64,000 nt of DNA from Aeromicrobium phoceense (lineage in GTDB: Bacteria > Actinomycetota > Actinomycetes > Propionibacteriales > Nocardioidaceae): positions 124,001-188,000 of the forward strand of contig NZ_JACEOG010000001.1 of assembly GCF_013868155.1 (NCBI RefSeq), read 5' to 3'. Position numbers and translations under genes: made by a program. How positions within the stretch are numbered: position 1 is the stretch's first letter; the number at the start of each line of letters is the position of its first letter. Below are positions 9,094 through 18,247 of this stretch, piece after piece. The notes under the pieces were generated by a model. The model had not been told where the DNA came from. It made no database searches and saw only the letters and a list, made by a program, of their open reading frames with translations.

Positions 9094-10067
9094 TTCTCGA
9101 ACCTCGTCAGGAAGGCCGCGCCGACGACGACGATGCCGACGGCGAGCGGTTGGTAGAACTGGGACACGCCGAGCAGCGTGAGCCCGTTGGCCAGGGCGGT
9201 GAGCAGCAGCGCGCCGAACACCGGCCCCTTGATCGAGCCCTTGCCGCCGAAGAGGCTGACCCCGCCCAGGACGACCGCCGCGACGGAGTTCAGCAGGAAG
9301 GTCGTGTTCGCTGCGGGCTCGGCCGAGCCGACCCGCGCCACGAGCAGGATCGCGGCGAGCCCGGCCAGGACGCCGGCGATCAGGTAGACGGCCATCTTGA
9401 CCCGCGCGGTGCGGACGCCCGTGGCCTGCGCCGCGTCGACCGAACCGCCGGTCGCCAGCACGTGCGTGCCGAACGGCGTGGAGAACAGCACCAGGTGGGC
9501 GAGGACGGCGACGCCGATCGCGATGAGGAAGGTGTAGGGAATCATCCCGAAGCCGCCGGCAGAGAGCTTGAACAGCGGCGCGCTGATGACCGTGATCGGG
9601 CGGCCGTCGGACAGGATGAGCGCCAGTCCGGAGGCGGCCGAGAGGGCGCCCAGCGTGACGATGAAGTCGGTGATGCCGCCCTTGGCGATCAGGAAGCCGT
9701 TCACCAGGCCGACGGCGGCGCCGGCCAGGACCGCGACGAGGCACGACAGGAACAGGCCCTTGCCGCTCGTCATCGCCATCCCGAACGCGACGGCGGCGAG
9801 GGTCATGGTCGAGGCGATCGACAGGTCGATGCCCGCCGTGAGGATGACGAAGGACTGGCCGACGGCCAGGATCGTCAGGATCGCCGAGGCCAGCAGCATC
9901 GCCTTGATGTTGCCCGAGCTGAGGAATCGGGAGTCGAGGGCGGTGAAGATCGCCACGAGGACGACGAGTCCGAGGACGGACGCCCATTCGACCCAGAACG
10001 AGGGTTGGCGCAGGCGCTCGACGGCGGCCGTGCCGCGCGATGCCGGGGGTGCCGTGGTGGTGGTCAT
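9090..10067 (-). CDS. Sugar ABC transporter permease, FrcC/RbsC-like
   Basis: 325-residue inner-membrane permease of the branched-chain/ribose type (BPD_transp_2) with about ten hydrophobic segments. The family motif ILTAGIDLSIASTM lies in the first third and AAVVLGGVSLFGGKGS near the C-terminus, the usual ATPase contact region. It is the only permease gene of this set, so it probably works as a homodimer with FrcA and the upstream binding lipoprotein. Start ATG at 10067; an intercistronic hairpin separates it from the binding-protein gene. Confidence 0.92.
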   Translation of the reverse strand: MTTTTAPPASRGTAAVERLRQPSFWVEWASVLGLVVLVAIFTALDSRFLSSGNIKAMLLASAILTILAVGQSFVILTAGIDLSIASTMTLAAVAFGMAMTSGKGLFLSCLVAVLAGAAVGLVNGFLIAKGGITDFIVTLGALSAASGLALILSDGRPITVISAPLFKLSAGGFGMIPYTFLIAIGVAVLAHLVLFSTPFGTHVLATGGSVDAAQATGVRTARVKMAVYLIAGVLAGLAAILLVARVGSAEPAANTTFLLNSVAAVVLGGVSLFGGKGSIKGPVFGALLLTALANGLTLLGVSQFYQPLAVGIVVVGAAFLTRFEK

Positions 10068-10092
10068 GTGTGGTCTCCGGGTTCTCGACGGA

Positions 10093-10127
10093 CGGTGCGG
10101 GCGGGAGGCGGACTCCCGCCCGCACCG
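10093..10127 (-). promoter_or_regulatory. Intercistronic hairpin between binding-protein and permease genes
   Basis: Perfect 15-bp stem (10093-10107 with 10113-10127) and a 5-nt loop directly behind the stop of the binding-protein gene. Such hairpins usually stabilise the upstream mRNA or end part of transcription, giving more binding protein than permease (known pattern; inference here). Confidence 0.7.
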
Positions 10128-10133
10128 GTCACG

Positions 10134-11177
10134 TCAGCGGCCGAGCAGGTCCGCGAAGGGGTTGTCGTACTCGTTCGGGGGCTCCGGGAACGCGTCCTGG
10201 GCTTCCTTGGCGTTGTCCGGCGTGATGAGGGCGATCGGGGTGTCGACCTTCTCCGGCAGCTCCTCACCGAGGGCTGCGGCCTCACAGGCCTGGAGGCCCA
10301 TCTTGCCCACGACGAAGGGGTACTGGGCCACGGCGGCGTCGATGTCGCCCGAGGCGACCCCGTCGATGCCGTCGACCGAGACGACGAGGGTCTTGCCCTT
10401 CTTGTCGGCGGCGGCCACGGCACGCGCCACGCCCATCGCCATGTCGTCGTTGGCCACGAAGAACGCAGCGAGGTCGGGGTTGGCCTGCAGGATCGTCTCG
10501 GCCTGCGTCTGGGCCTCCTGGCGGTCCCAGTTCGCGGCGACCTCCTGGACGACCTCGAAGTTGTCGGCCAGACCCTCCTTGAAGCCGTCGATCCGCTGGG
10601 CGCTGGTCACGTCGCCCGCGATGCCGCCGACCGTGGCGACGTCGCCGCCGTCGGAGTCGAGCGTGGCCAGCTGGTCGGCGACCATCTTGCCGGCCGCGAC
10701 GTTGTCGGTGCCGATGTAGGTGGCGATCTCGGCGCTGGCGGCTTCGGCGGCCTTGGCCTCGACCGGGTTGTCGATGTTGACGATCGGCGTGCCCTTGGCG
10801 GCGATCTGGGCGATGCCCTGGATCAGGTTCGTGCCGCTGATCGGGTTGACCAGGTAGCAGTCGAACTCCTGGTTCGCCAGGTTCGTGAGCTTGTCGGCCT
10901 GGCCGGCGGTGTCGGTGATCGAGGCGGCGGCCTGGATCTCGATGTCGGCGCCCGACTCCTTCTGCTCGGCGTTGATGCCGTCCTCCATGTGCTGGAAGAA
11001 CGGGTTGTCCAAGCCCTTGATGACGATGCCGATGTTGGTGTCGCCGGCGTCCTTGCTGTCACCGGAGTCGCTGCCGGAGTCGTCGGACGAGCCGCACGCC
11101 GCCAGCAGCAGTCCCGCGCTCACGGCGACGACGCCGAGCGAGACCCGCATCCTCTTCCTCGTCTGGAAGATGCTCAT
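10134..11177 (-). CDS. Sugar-binding lipoprotein of FrcB/RbsB type
   Basis: 347 residues. The N-terminus has a basic start, hydrophobic core and lipobox LLAAC ahead of a Ser/Asp-rich linker, so it is a lipid-anchored binding protein. The rest is a type I periplasmic-binding fold (Peripla_BP_4): IGIVIKGLDNPFFQHMEDGI, the second-lobe FFVANDDMAMGVARA and VSVDGIDG. The ATG at 11177 has AGAGG 6 nt upstream; an upstream in-frame start would run through the operator region. It is first in the operon and faces the ROK regulator gene. Ligand probably a pentose or hexose, not determined. Confidence 0.9.
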   Translation of the reverse strand: MSIFQTRKRMRVSLGVVAVSAGLLLAACGSSDDSGSDSGDSKDAGDTNIGIVIKGLDNPFFQHMEDGINAEQKESGADIEIQAAASITDTAGQADKLTNLANQEFDCYLVNPISGTNLIQGIAQIAAKGTPIVNIDNPVEAKAAEAASAEIATYIGTDNVAAGKMVADQLATLDSDGGDVATVGGIAGDVTSAQRIDGFKEGLADNFEVVQEVAANWDRQEAQTQAETILQANPDLAAFFVANDDMAMGVARAVAAADKKGKTLVVSVDGIDGVASGDIDAAVAQYPFVVGKMGLQACEAAALGEELPEKVDTPIALITPDNAKEAQDAFPEPPNEYDNPFADLLGR

Positions 11178-11228
11178 GTTGATTCCTCTCACCATCGCGC
11201 GCCGGCTGACGCGGCTTTTGATCTTGAG

Positions 11229-11268
11229 TGTTGTTAATACGACACTTTCTGTTGTGTAATGTACGACA
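11229..11268. promoter_or_regulatory. Two dyad operators between the sugar operon and the ROK regulator
   Basis: Two imperfect palindromes of one type lie in the AT-rich divergent gap: TGTTGTTAATACGACA (11229-11244) and TGTTGTGTAATGTACGACA (11250-11268), both TGTyGT...ACrACA, centres about two helical turns apart. They are likely binding sites of the ROK repressor encoded next to them, overlapping both divergent promoters. Confidence 0.6.
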
Positions 11269-11341
11269 CACAGTGGAAGACGCGCAAGCAACAACTGAAA
11301 TCAGCGCCCGACCAGCCGCGAGAACGCCAGAATGGGGAGTC

Positions 11342-12532
11342 ATGGCCACCTTCGACGAGGGAATCAGCGAGACGCTCTCCCTCCTGCGACGCAAGGGCGG
11401 CATGACGCGCGCGGAGATCGTGGCCGAGACGGGGCTGTCCCGCAGTGCCGTCAACCTGCGGATCGATGCGCTCCTGCAGGCACGACTCGTCTCGGGCTCG
11501 GCCCGCGAGACGGTGATGAAGGGCCGGCCCGCCGAGGTCTTCTCCTTCAACAGCGAGCGCGGCAAGCTGCTGGCGGCCGACGTCGGCGCGACGAAGTTCC
11601 GCGCGGGCCTGTGCAACCTCGGTGGCGACGTCGAGTCCGAGATCGAGCTGCCGTCCGACGTCACGGCCGGACCCGAGGTCCTGCTGACCTCGATCCTGAA
11701 GTGCTTCGAGACGTTTCTGGCCGACACCGGGACCAGCGCCGACGAGATCCTCGGGATCGGCCTGAGCCTGCCCGCGCCAGTGAAGCGCGGCTCCGGCATG
11801 TCGGTGAATCCGCCGATCATGCCGCTGTGGAACCGCTTCGACGTCCCGGCCTGGTTCGGCGAGCGATTCGCCTCCCCCGTGTTCCTCGAGAAGGACGCGA
11901 ACGCCATGGCCTACGGCGAGGCCCGGTTCTCCCACCCGGAGGCCGACGACCTCCTCCTGGTCAAGATCGGCACCGGCATCGGCAGTGGCGTGATCCGCGA
12001 GGGCCGGCTGTACCGAGGCGCCGACGGTGCGGCCGGGGACCTCGGCCACATCCCCATGTCGCTGCCGGGCGACGACGAGGGACCGCTGTGCAAGTGCGGC
12101 AACCACGGCTGCCTCGAGGCGCGGGCCGGCGGCTGGGCGATCCTGCGCGACCTGCGGGAGTCGGGCGCCGACGTGAGCTCGCAGGACGACCTGATCGCAG
12201 CCCTGGCCGCGGGCGACCCGGCCGCCGTCCAGCTGGCTCGCCGGGCCGGGCAGGCGATCGGCACCGCCGTCGCCACGGCGGTCAACCTCCTCAATCCCCG
12301 GGTGGTCGTGCTGGCCGGGCATCTCGTGGCGGCGGGCGGCGACCACCTGCTGCCGGCGATCCGCGAGCGCGTCTACAGCCGCTCCCTCCCCCTCGCGACA
12401 GCGGACCTGACCATCGTGGCCAGCAGCCTGCACCCACGCGAGGGACTCGTCGGACTCGCGCACCTGGTCAGCGACGGGATCCTCGAGCCCGCGCAGATCG
12501 GGCGCCTGGTCGAACGCGAGCCCACCGACTGA
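11342..12532 (+). CDS. ROK-family transcriptional regulator (first of two)
   Basis: 396 residues. N-terminal winged HTH (MTRAEIVAETGLSRSAVNLR), then a full ROK sugar-kinase-like domain: DVGATKFRAGL phosphate loop, EKDANAMAYGE with the catalytic-type Asp, GTGIGSGVI and the zinc motif CKCGNHGCLEA. Such XylR/NagC-type repressors bind the pathway sugar. The retained DxGxTK leaves weak kinase activity possible. ATG at 11342 has GGGGAG upstream. It is divergent from the importer operon with two dyads between, so it is the likely repressor of that operon. Confidence 0.9.
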   Translation: MATFDEGISETLSLLRRKGGMTRAEIVAETGLSRSAVNLRIDALLQARLVSGSARETVMKGRPAEVFSFNSERGKLLAADVGATKFRAGLCNLGGDVESEIELPSDVTAGPEVLLTSILKCFETFLADTGTSADEILGIGLSLPAPVKRGSGMSVNPPIMPLWNRFDVPAWFGERFASPVFLEKDANAMAYGEARFSHPEADDLLLVKIGTGIGSGVIREGRLYRGADGAAGDLGHIPMSLPGDDEGPLCKCGNHGCLEARAGGWAILRDLRESGADVSSQDDLIAALAAGDPAAVQLARRAGQAIGTAVATAVNLLNPRVVVLAGHLVAAGGDHLLPAIRERVYSRSLPLATADLTIVASSLHPREGLVGLAHLVSDGILEPAQIGRLVEREPTD

Positions 12533-12582
12533 CGTACTACGGTGTCCGCCAGGGATCACGCGGTGTGACGAGAGGTGGAGCA

Positions 12583-13734
12583 GTGTCCGGTTTCGGCGAG
12601 GCGCTCGCACTGTTCCGCCGGCACGGACCCCTGACCCGGGCGCAGGTGGTGGAGCTCTCCGGCCTCTCGCGCGCCACCGCCACCCACCGACTCGACGGTC
12701 TGGTCCGCGCCGGACTGATCCGCCCGCGGGCCGACGACCGCAGCACCGGCGGACGTCCCGCCGGCGTCTTCGACCTCGCTGCGGCCCGTGGCAGCCTCCT
12801 CGTGGCCGACATCGGCAGCAGCCATGCGCGCTACGGTCTCGCCGACCTCAGCGGACGCGTCCTCGAGGCGCTGGACGAGGACATCACGATCGACGACGGG
12901 CCCGACGTGGTGCTCCGCGGCGTCACCCGCGCCTTCGACCGCCTCGTCACCGACAGCACGCCCCCGGTGCTGGGCGCCGCCATCGGCGTGCCCGGACCCG
13001 TCGACCAGCGCACGGGCCGCCTCGTCAGCCCGCCCACGATGAGCGGCTGGGACGGCGTCGACGTCGCCGACCGCATGGCCGCCCACGTGGGCGCACCGAC
13101 CGTGGTCGACAAGGACGCCAACCTCGTGGCGCTGGGCGTCCACCGGGCCCTGCGCGCCGACGCCGTCCCCGGCGCCGACGACCTGCTCGTGGTGAAGGTC
13201 GGCATGGGCATCGGCGCCGGCATCATCTCGCGCGGTCTCGTGCTGCACGGCGCCCGTGGCGGTGCCGGCGACCTCGGGCACATCCCCCACGACGACGGTC
13301 CACGCTGCCGCTGCGGGCAGCAGGGCTGCGCCGAGGCGTCGGCCGGCGCGTGGGCCATCGCCGCGCGGCTGCGCGAGCTCGGCCACCCCGTCCGCACGTC
13401 GGCCGACGTCGTCGCGCTGGCGGCGAACGGCGACCGCGACGCCACCGCGGCCCTGCGTGCAGCGGGCCGGCGGATCGGCGACGTCGTCGTCGAGGCCGTC
13501 GGGGTGCTGAACCCCGCGATGGTCGTGGTGGGAGGCGACCTGGCGGAGGCCGGCGACCTGCTCGTCGACGGGGTCCGCGAGCGGGTCTTCGAGCGCTCGC
13601 ACCCGCTCGCCACCACCGACCTGACCGTCGTCGCGTCCCCGCTGGGCGCCGACGCCGGCCTGCTCGGCGCTGCCCAGATGGCCGCCGACGCGGCGCTCGC
13701 CCCCGCCCGGGTGGACGTCCTCGTCGGCGCCTGA
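12583..13734 (+). CDS. ROK-family transcriptional regulator (second of two)
   Basis: 383 residues with the same plan as the preceding gene: HTH LTRAQVVELSGLSRATATHR, ROK domain, VDKDANLVALG, GMGIGAGII and zinc motif CRCGQQGCAEA. The phosphate loop reads DIGSSHARYGL, so the Thr-Lys of active kinases is lost and it is probably a pure sensor. GTG at 12583 follows AGAGGTGGAG. It lies 50 nt behind its paralog and ahead of transketolase, and may control the transketolase-deoC operon or sense a second ligand (inference). Confidence 0.9.
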   Translation: MSGFGEALALFRRHGPLTRAQVVELSGLSRATATHRLDGLVRAGLIRPRADDRSTGGRPAGVFDLAAARGSLLVADIGSSHARYGLADLSGRVLEALDEDITIDDGPDVVLRGVTRAFDRLVTDSTPPVLGAAIGVPGPVDQRTGRLVSPPTMSGWDGVDVADRMAAHVGAPTVVDKDANLVALGVHRALRADAVPGADDLLVVKVGMGIGAGIISRGLVLHGARGGAGDLGHIPHDDGPRCRCGQQGCAEASAGAWAIAARLRELGHPVRTSADVVALAANGDRDATAALRAAGRRIGDVVVEAVGVLNPAMVVVGGDLAEAGDLLVDGVRERVFERSHPLATTDLTVVASPLGADAGLLGAAQMAADAALAPARVDVLVGA

Positions 13735-13790
13735 CGGCCGCCACCGCCGGGGCTTTTGCGCAGCGTTAGACAAAAGGGGTCACGGACGCC

Positions 13791-13796
13791 TACGGT
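13791..13796 (+). promoter_or_regulatory. -10 box of leaderless transketolase operon
   Basis: TACGGT ends 6 nt before the GTG at 13803; no ribosome-binding site is present. Confidence 0.55.
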
Positions 13797-13802
13797 TGAC
13801 CC

Positions 13803-15899
13803 GTGGCGAACACCGACATCTCCCCCAACGGCTGGCGCGATCCCCTCGACCTCGAGGCGGTGCGCCACGCGCGCATCCTGCCCCTCGACGTCGTCCAGGC
13901 GAAGGGCAACGGGCACGCCGGCACCGCCGTCAGCCTGACTCCGGCGCTGTACGTCCTGTTCCAGGAGTACCTGCGCCACGACCCGGCGCACCCCGACTGG
14001 GAGGGCCGCGACCGGTTCGTCCTCTCGGCCGGCCACACGAGCCTGTCGCTGTACCTGCAGCACTACCTGAGCGGCTACGGCCTCGAGCTCGACGACCTCA
14101 AGAAGGCGCGGGCGCTCGGCAGCCTCACCCCGGGGCACCCGGAGTGGGGTCACACCCCCGGCGTCGAGACGACCACCGGCCCGCTCGGCCAGGGCGTCGG
14201 CAACGCCGTCGGCCTGGCGATGTCGGCGCGCCGCGTGCACGCCCTGCTGGAGCCGGACGTCGAGCCCGATGCCGGCCTGTTCCGGTACCGCACCTGGTGC
14301 GTCGCCGGTGACGGCTGCCTCTCCGAGGGCGTCTCGCAGGAGGCCTCCTCGCTCGCCGGCACGCTCGGCCTCGACGGCCTGATCCTCGTCTGGGACGACA
14401 ACCGGATCTCCATCGAGGGCGACACCGCGATCGCCTTCACCGAGGACGTCGTGGGGCGCTACCGCTCCTACGGCTGGGCCGTCGTCGAGATCGAGGACGC
14501 CGAGGACCCCGCCGCGATCCGCGCCGGCTACGACGCCGCCCTCGCCGTGACCGACCGTCCGGTCTTCATCCGCCTGCGCACTCGCATCGGCCACCCGATG
14601 CCGACCGTCGGCGGCACCGCCGGCGCCCACTCCGGAGCCCCCGGCGAGGACGAGGTCGCGGCCACGAAGGTCGCCCTCGGACTCGACCCCGAGCAGTTCT
14701 TCGCGATGCCGCAGGAGGCGCTCGACCACGCCCGCCGTGTGCGCGAGCGCGGTGCCGCCGCCCGCGAGGAGTGGCAGGGACGCTACGACGCGTGGCGCGC
14801 CGCCCACCCCGAGCAGGCCGCCCTGCACGACCGGATGCGCCATCGCGACGTCACCCCCGCGGCCCGTGAGGGGCTCGCCGCCCTGCGCGCCCAGCCGCAG
14901 AAGGCCGCCACCCGCATCGCCAGCGGCGCGGTCCTCAATGGGATCTCCGCCGAGCTGCCGTGGCTCTGGGGCGGCTCCGCCGACCTCGCCGAGACCAACA
15001 ACGTCGCGATCAAGGACGCCCGCAGCTTCACGCCCACCGGCTACGCGGGGGACGAGTGGCCCGGCGGCCCCGACGGCACGCTCGTCCACTTCGGCATCCG
15101 CGAGCACGCGATGGGAGCGGTCCTCAACGGCATCGCCCTCGCCGGGTACTCGCACCCGTTCGGCGCGACGTTCTTCGTCTTCTCCGACTACATGAAGCCC
15201 TCCGTGCGCCTCGCCGCCCTGATGGGCCTGCCCGTCACCTACGTCTGGACGCACGACTCGGTCGGCGTCGGCGAGGACGGCCCGACGCACCAGCCGGTGG
15301 AGCACCTGTGGGCGCACCGCGCGATCCCCGGCCTCGACGTGGTCCGCCCCGCCGACTGGGTCGAGACCGTCGACGCGTGGTCGCGCGCCCTGGGCAGCGA
15401 CCGCCCCACCGCGCTGGTGCTGAGCCGCCAGGGCGTCCCGGTCGTCGGCGACGCCGTTCCCGCCGGCGAGGGCGCCGTGCGCGGCGCCTACGTACTGGCC
15501 GACGCCACCACCACGCCCGACGCGATCATCGTCGCCACGGGCTCGGAGGTCGGCCTGGCCCTGCAGGCCCGCGACACCCTCGCGAGCGAGGGCATCGGCG
15601 TCCGCGTGGTCTCGGCCCCGTGCCTCGAGTGGTTCGAGGAGCAGGACCTCGCCTACCGCGAGTCCGTCCTGCCCCGCGCCGTCACGGCCCGCGTCAGCGT
15701 CGAGGCCGGCACCGGCACCGGTTGGCACCGCTACGTCGGCACGAACGGTGAGATAGTGAGTGTCGAGGAGTTCGGTGCGAGCGGAGCCGGTGATCTCGTG
15801 CTCGCCGAGCGCGGCATCACCGCCGAGGCCGTCGTGGCTGCGGTGCACCGCAGCATCGCCTCGGTCCGCTCGGACGAGAAGGAGAGGAACGCCCGATGA
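13803..15899 (+). CDS. tkt: Transketolase
   Basis: Full-length, 698 residues. The thiamine-diphosphate domain shows [25 protein letters not shown] and [18 protein letters not shown] with its WDDN partner; the pyrimidine domain has [14 protein letters not shown] and [18 protein letters not shown]; a C-terminal domain follows. It moves two-carbon units between xylulose 5-phosphate, ribose 5-phosphate and partners. It overlaps deoC by 4 nt (ATGA). That coupling and the sugar operon beside it suggest a dedicated copy for pentose catabolism rather than the housekeeping tkt-tal copy (inference). Confidence 0.93.
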   Translation: MANTDISPNGWRDPLDLEAVRHARILPLDVVQAKGNGHAGTAVSLTPALYVLFQEYLRHDPAHPDWEGRDRFVLSAGHTSLSLYLQHYLSGYGLELDDLKKARALGSLTPGHPEWGHTPGVETTTGPLGQGVGNAVGLAMSARRVHALLEPDVEPDAGLFRYRTWCVAGDGCLSEGVSQEASSLAGTLGLDGLILVWDDNRISIEGDTAIAFTEDVVGRYRSYGWAVVEIEDAEDPAAIRAGYDAALAVTDRPVFIRLRTRIGHPMPTVGGTAGAHSGAPGEDEVAATKVALGLDPEQFFAMPQEALDHARRVRERGAAAREEWQGRYDAWRAAHPEQAALHDRMRHRDVTPAAREGLAALRAQPQKAATRIASGAVLNGISAELPWLWGGSADLAETNNVAIKDARSFTPTGYAGDEWPGGPDGTLVHFGIREHAMGAVLNGIALAGYSHPFGATFFVFSDYMKPSVRLAALMGLPVTYVWTHDSVGVGEDGPTHQPVEHLWAHRAIPGLDVVRPADWVETVDAWSRALGSDRPTALVLSRQGVPVVGDAVPAGEGAVRGAYVLADATTTPDAIIVATGSEVGLALQARDTLASEGIGVRVVSAPCLEWFEEQDLAYRESVLPRAVTARVSVEAGTGTGWHRYVGTNGEIVSVEEFGASGAGDLVLAERGITAEAVVAAVHRSIASVRSDEKERNAR

Positions 15900-16801
15900 C
15901 GAAGACCCTGACCGCGGGACTGGACCGCATGCCCGGCGTCGACCAGGTCGGCCTCGAGGCGCGCGCCGCCCAGCTGGCCACCCGCTCCATCAAGACGACG
16001 TCCAAGCAGTGGGCGATCGACCTCGCGATCTCGATGGTCGACCTCACCACGCTCGAGGGCGCCGACAGCCCCGGCAAGGTGCGGGCGCTGGCCACCAAGG
16101 CGCTGCGCCCCGACCCCACGGATCCGTCGTGCCCTGCCGCGGCCGCCGTATGCGTCTACCCCGACATGGTGCCGTTCGTCCGTGAGGTCGTCGGCGACCG
16201 GCTGCACGTCGCTGCCGTCGCCACCGCATTCCCCTCGGGCCGCGCTCCGCTGGAGGTCAAGCTGGCCGACACCGCCGCCGCGGTTGCTGCGGGCGCCGAC
16301 GAGATCGACATGGTCATCGACCGTGGCGCGTTCCTCTCGGGCGACCTCGCGAAGGTGCACGAGCAGATCGTCGCCGTGAAGGAGGCCGCCGGCAGCGCCC
16401 ACCTCAAGGTGATCCTCGAGACCGGCGAGCTGCAGACGTACGACAACATCCGCCGTGCCTCGTGGCTGGCGATGGACGCCGGCGCCGACTTCATCAAGAC
16501 CAGCACCGGCAAGGTCCAGCCCGCCGCGACGCTGCCCACGACGCTGCTCATGCTCGAGGCCGTCCGCGACTACCGGATCGCCACCGGCCGCCAGGTGGGC
16601 GTCAAGCCCGCGGGTGGCATCCGCACCTCCAAGGACGCGATCAAGTACCTCGTCGTCGTCAATGAGGTCGCCGGCGAGGACTGGCTCGACCCGGACTGGT
16701 TCCGCTTCGGGGCGTCGTCGCTGCTCAACGACCTGCTCATGCAACGCCAGAAGATGCTCACCGGCCGCTACTCCGGCCCCGACTACGTGACCCTGGACTG
16801 A
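15896..16801 (+). CDS. deoC: Deoxyribose-phosphate aldolase
   Basis: 301 residues, long-form class I DERA. Motifs: GADEIDMV (Asp138), Schiff-base Lys201 in DFIKTSTGK, and the second active-site Lys237 in GVKPAGGIRT. It splits 2-deoxyribose 5-phosphate into acetaldehyde and glyceraldehyde 3-phosphate. GGAGAGG lies just before the ATG, which overlaps the transketolase stop. The aldehyde dehydrogenase that would consume acetaldehyde follows after 6 nt. Confidence 0.96.
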   Translation: MTKTLTAGLDRMPGVDQVGLEARAAQLATRSIKTTSKQWAIDLAISMVDLTTLEGADSPGKVRALATKALRPDPTDPSCPAAAAVCVYPDMVPFVREVVGDRLHVAAVATAFPSGRAPLEVKLADTAAAVAAGADEIDMVIDRGAFLSGDLAKVHEQIVAVKEAAGSAHLKVILETGELQTYDNIRRASWLAMDAGADFIKTSTGKVQPAATLPTTLLMLEAVRDYRIATGRQVGVKPAGGIRTSKDAIKYLVVVNEVAGEDWLDPDWFRFGASSLLNDLLMQRQKMLTGRYSGPDYVTLD

Positions 16802-16807
16802 TCCGAC

Positions 16808-18247
16808 ATGCCCAAGTTCGAATACGCCCCCGCGCCGGAGTCGCGCTCCATCGTCGACCTCGCCGCCAGCTACGGCCTGTTCATCGACGGTGAGTTCACC
16901 GACGGCGGCGGCACCGCTTTCAAGACCGTCAACCCCGCCACCGAGGAGGTCCTCGCCGAGGTCGCCGAGGCCGACGAGGCCGACGTCGACCGCGCCGTCC
17001 GTGCCGCGCGCCGGGCCCACGACCGCGTGTGGGGCCCGATGCCCGGCCGCGAGCGCGCCAAGTACCTGTTCCGCATCGCGCGGATCCTGGCCGAGCGCAG
17101 CCGTGAGTTCGCGGTCCTGGAGACGCTCGACAACGGCAAGCCGATCAAGGAGTCGCGCGACGTCGACGTGCCCCTGGTCTCGCAGTGGTTCTTCTACAAC
17201 GCGGGCTGGGCCGACAAGCTCGACCACGCCGGACTCGGGCCCAACCCCCGCTCCCTCGGCGTGGCCGCCCAGGTCATCCCGTGGAACTTCCCGCTGCTCA
17301 TGCTCGCGTGGAAGGTCGCGCCCGCGCTGGCCGCCGGCAACACGGTGGTGCTGAAGCCCGCCGAGACCACGCCGCTGTCGGCGCTGCTGTTCGCCGACGT
17401 GTGCCGCCAGGCCGAGCTGCCCCCGGGCGTCGTCAACATCGTCACCGGCGCCGGCGAGACCGGACGCCTGCTGGTCGCGCACCCCGACGTGAACAAGGTG
17501 GCCTTCACCGGTTCCACGCCCGTCGGTCGCGAGATCGCCCGCACGGTGGCCGGCACCGACAAGCGGCTCACGCTCGAGCTCGGCGGCAAGGCCGCCAACA
17601 TCGTGTTCGAGGATGCGCCGATGGACCAGGCCATCGAGGGCATCGTCCGCGGCATCTTCTTCAACCAGGGTCACGTGTGCTGCGCCGGCTCGCGCCTGCT
17701 CGTGCAGGAGAGCGTCGCCGAGGAGGTCCTCGACCGGCTCAAGGCCCGCATGGCCACGCTGCGCTTGGGCGATCCGCTCGACAAGAACACCGACGTGGGC
17801 GCGATCAACTCCGCCGAGCAGCTGGGCCGCATCCGTGACCTGGCAGCCACCGGCGACGACGAGGGCGCCGCCCGCTGGAGCGCTCCGTGCGAGCTGCCCG
17901 AGCGCGGGTTCTGGTACGCGCCGACGATCTTCACCGGCGTCACGCAGGCCCACCGGATCGCGCGCGAGGAGATCTTCGGCCCCGTCCTGTCGGTGCTGAC
18001 CTTCCGCACGCCCGCCGAGGCGGTCGAGAAGGCCAACAACACGCCCTACGGCCTGTCCGCCGGCGTGTGGACCGAGAAGGGCTCGCGGATCCTCGCGATG
18101 GCCGACCAGCTGCGCGCCGGCGTGGTGTGGGCCAACACGTTCAACCAGTTCGATCCCGCCTCTCCGTTCGGCGGGTACAAGGAGTCCGGCTACGGCCGCG
18201 AGGGTGGCCGCCACGGGCTGGCCTCCTACCTGGAGGGTGCACGATGA
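16808..18247 (+). CDS. Aldehyde dehydrogenase
   Basis: 479-residue NAD(P)-dependent aldehyde dehydrogenase with all catalytic parts: cofactor-domain QVIPWNFPLLMLAWK, FTGSTPVGREI, general base Glu257 in LELGGK, and catalytic Cys291 in NQGHVCCAGSRL. Right behind deoC its likely substrate is the acetaldehyde made from deoxyribose 5-phosphate; a broader range is possible. Its stop overlaps the ATG of a half-length paralog, so the two proteins are probably made in equal amounts. Confidence 0.92.
   Translation: MPKFEYAPAPESRSIVDLAASYGLFIDGEFTDGGGTAFKTVNPATEEVLAEVAEADEADVDRAVRAARRAHDRVWGPMPGRERAKYLFRIARILAERSREFAVLETLDNGKPIKESRDVDVPLVSQWFFYNAGWADKLDHAGLGPNPRSLGVAAQVIPWNFPLLMLAWKVAPALAAGNTVVLKPAETTPLSALLFADVCRQAELPPGVVNIVTGAGETGRLLVAHPDVNKVAFTGSTPVGREIARTVAGTDKRLTLELGGKAANIVFEDAPMDQAIEGIVRGIFFNQGHVCCAGSRLLVQESVAEEVLDRLKARMATLRLGDPLDKNTDVGAINSAEQLGRIRDLAATGDDEGAARWSAPCELPERGFWYAPTIFTGVTQAHRIAREEIFGPVLSVLTFRTPAEAVEKANNTPYGLSAGVWTEKGSRILAMADQLRAGVVWANTFNQFDPASPFGGYKESGYGREGGRHGLASYLEGAR

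Noticed and set aside
12831-15848. Minus-strand open frame of about 1000 codons opposite the second ROK gene and transketolase
   Set aside because: It is a GC-rich shadow: low-complexity Arg/Gly/Val/Ala sequence with no motif, while the plus strand carries complete known families.
15731-18214. Minus-strand open frame of about 830 codons opposite deoC and aldehyde dehydrogenase
   Set aside because: Same shadow effect; the plus-strand genes have full catalytic motifs and overlapping starts.
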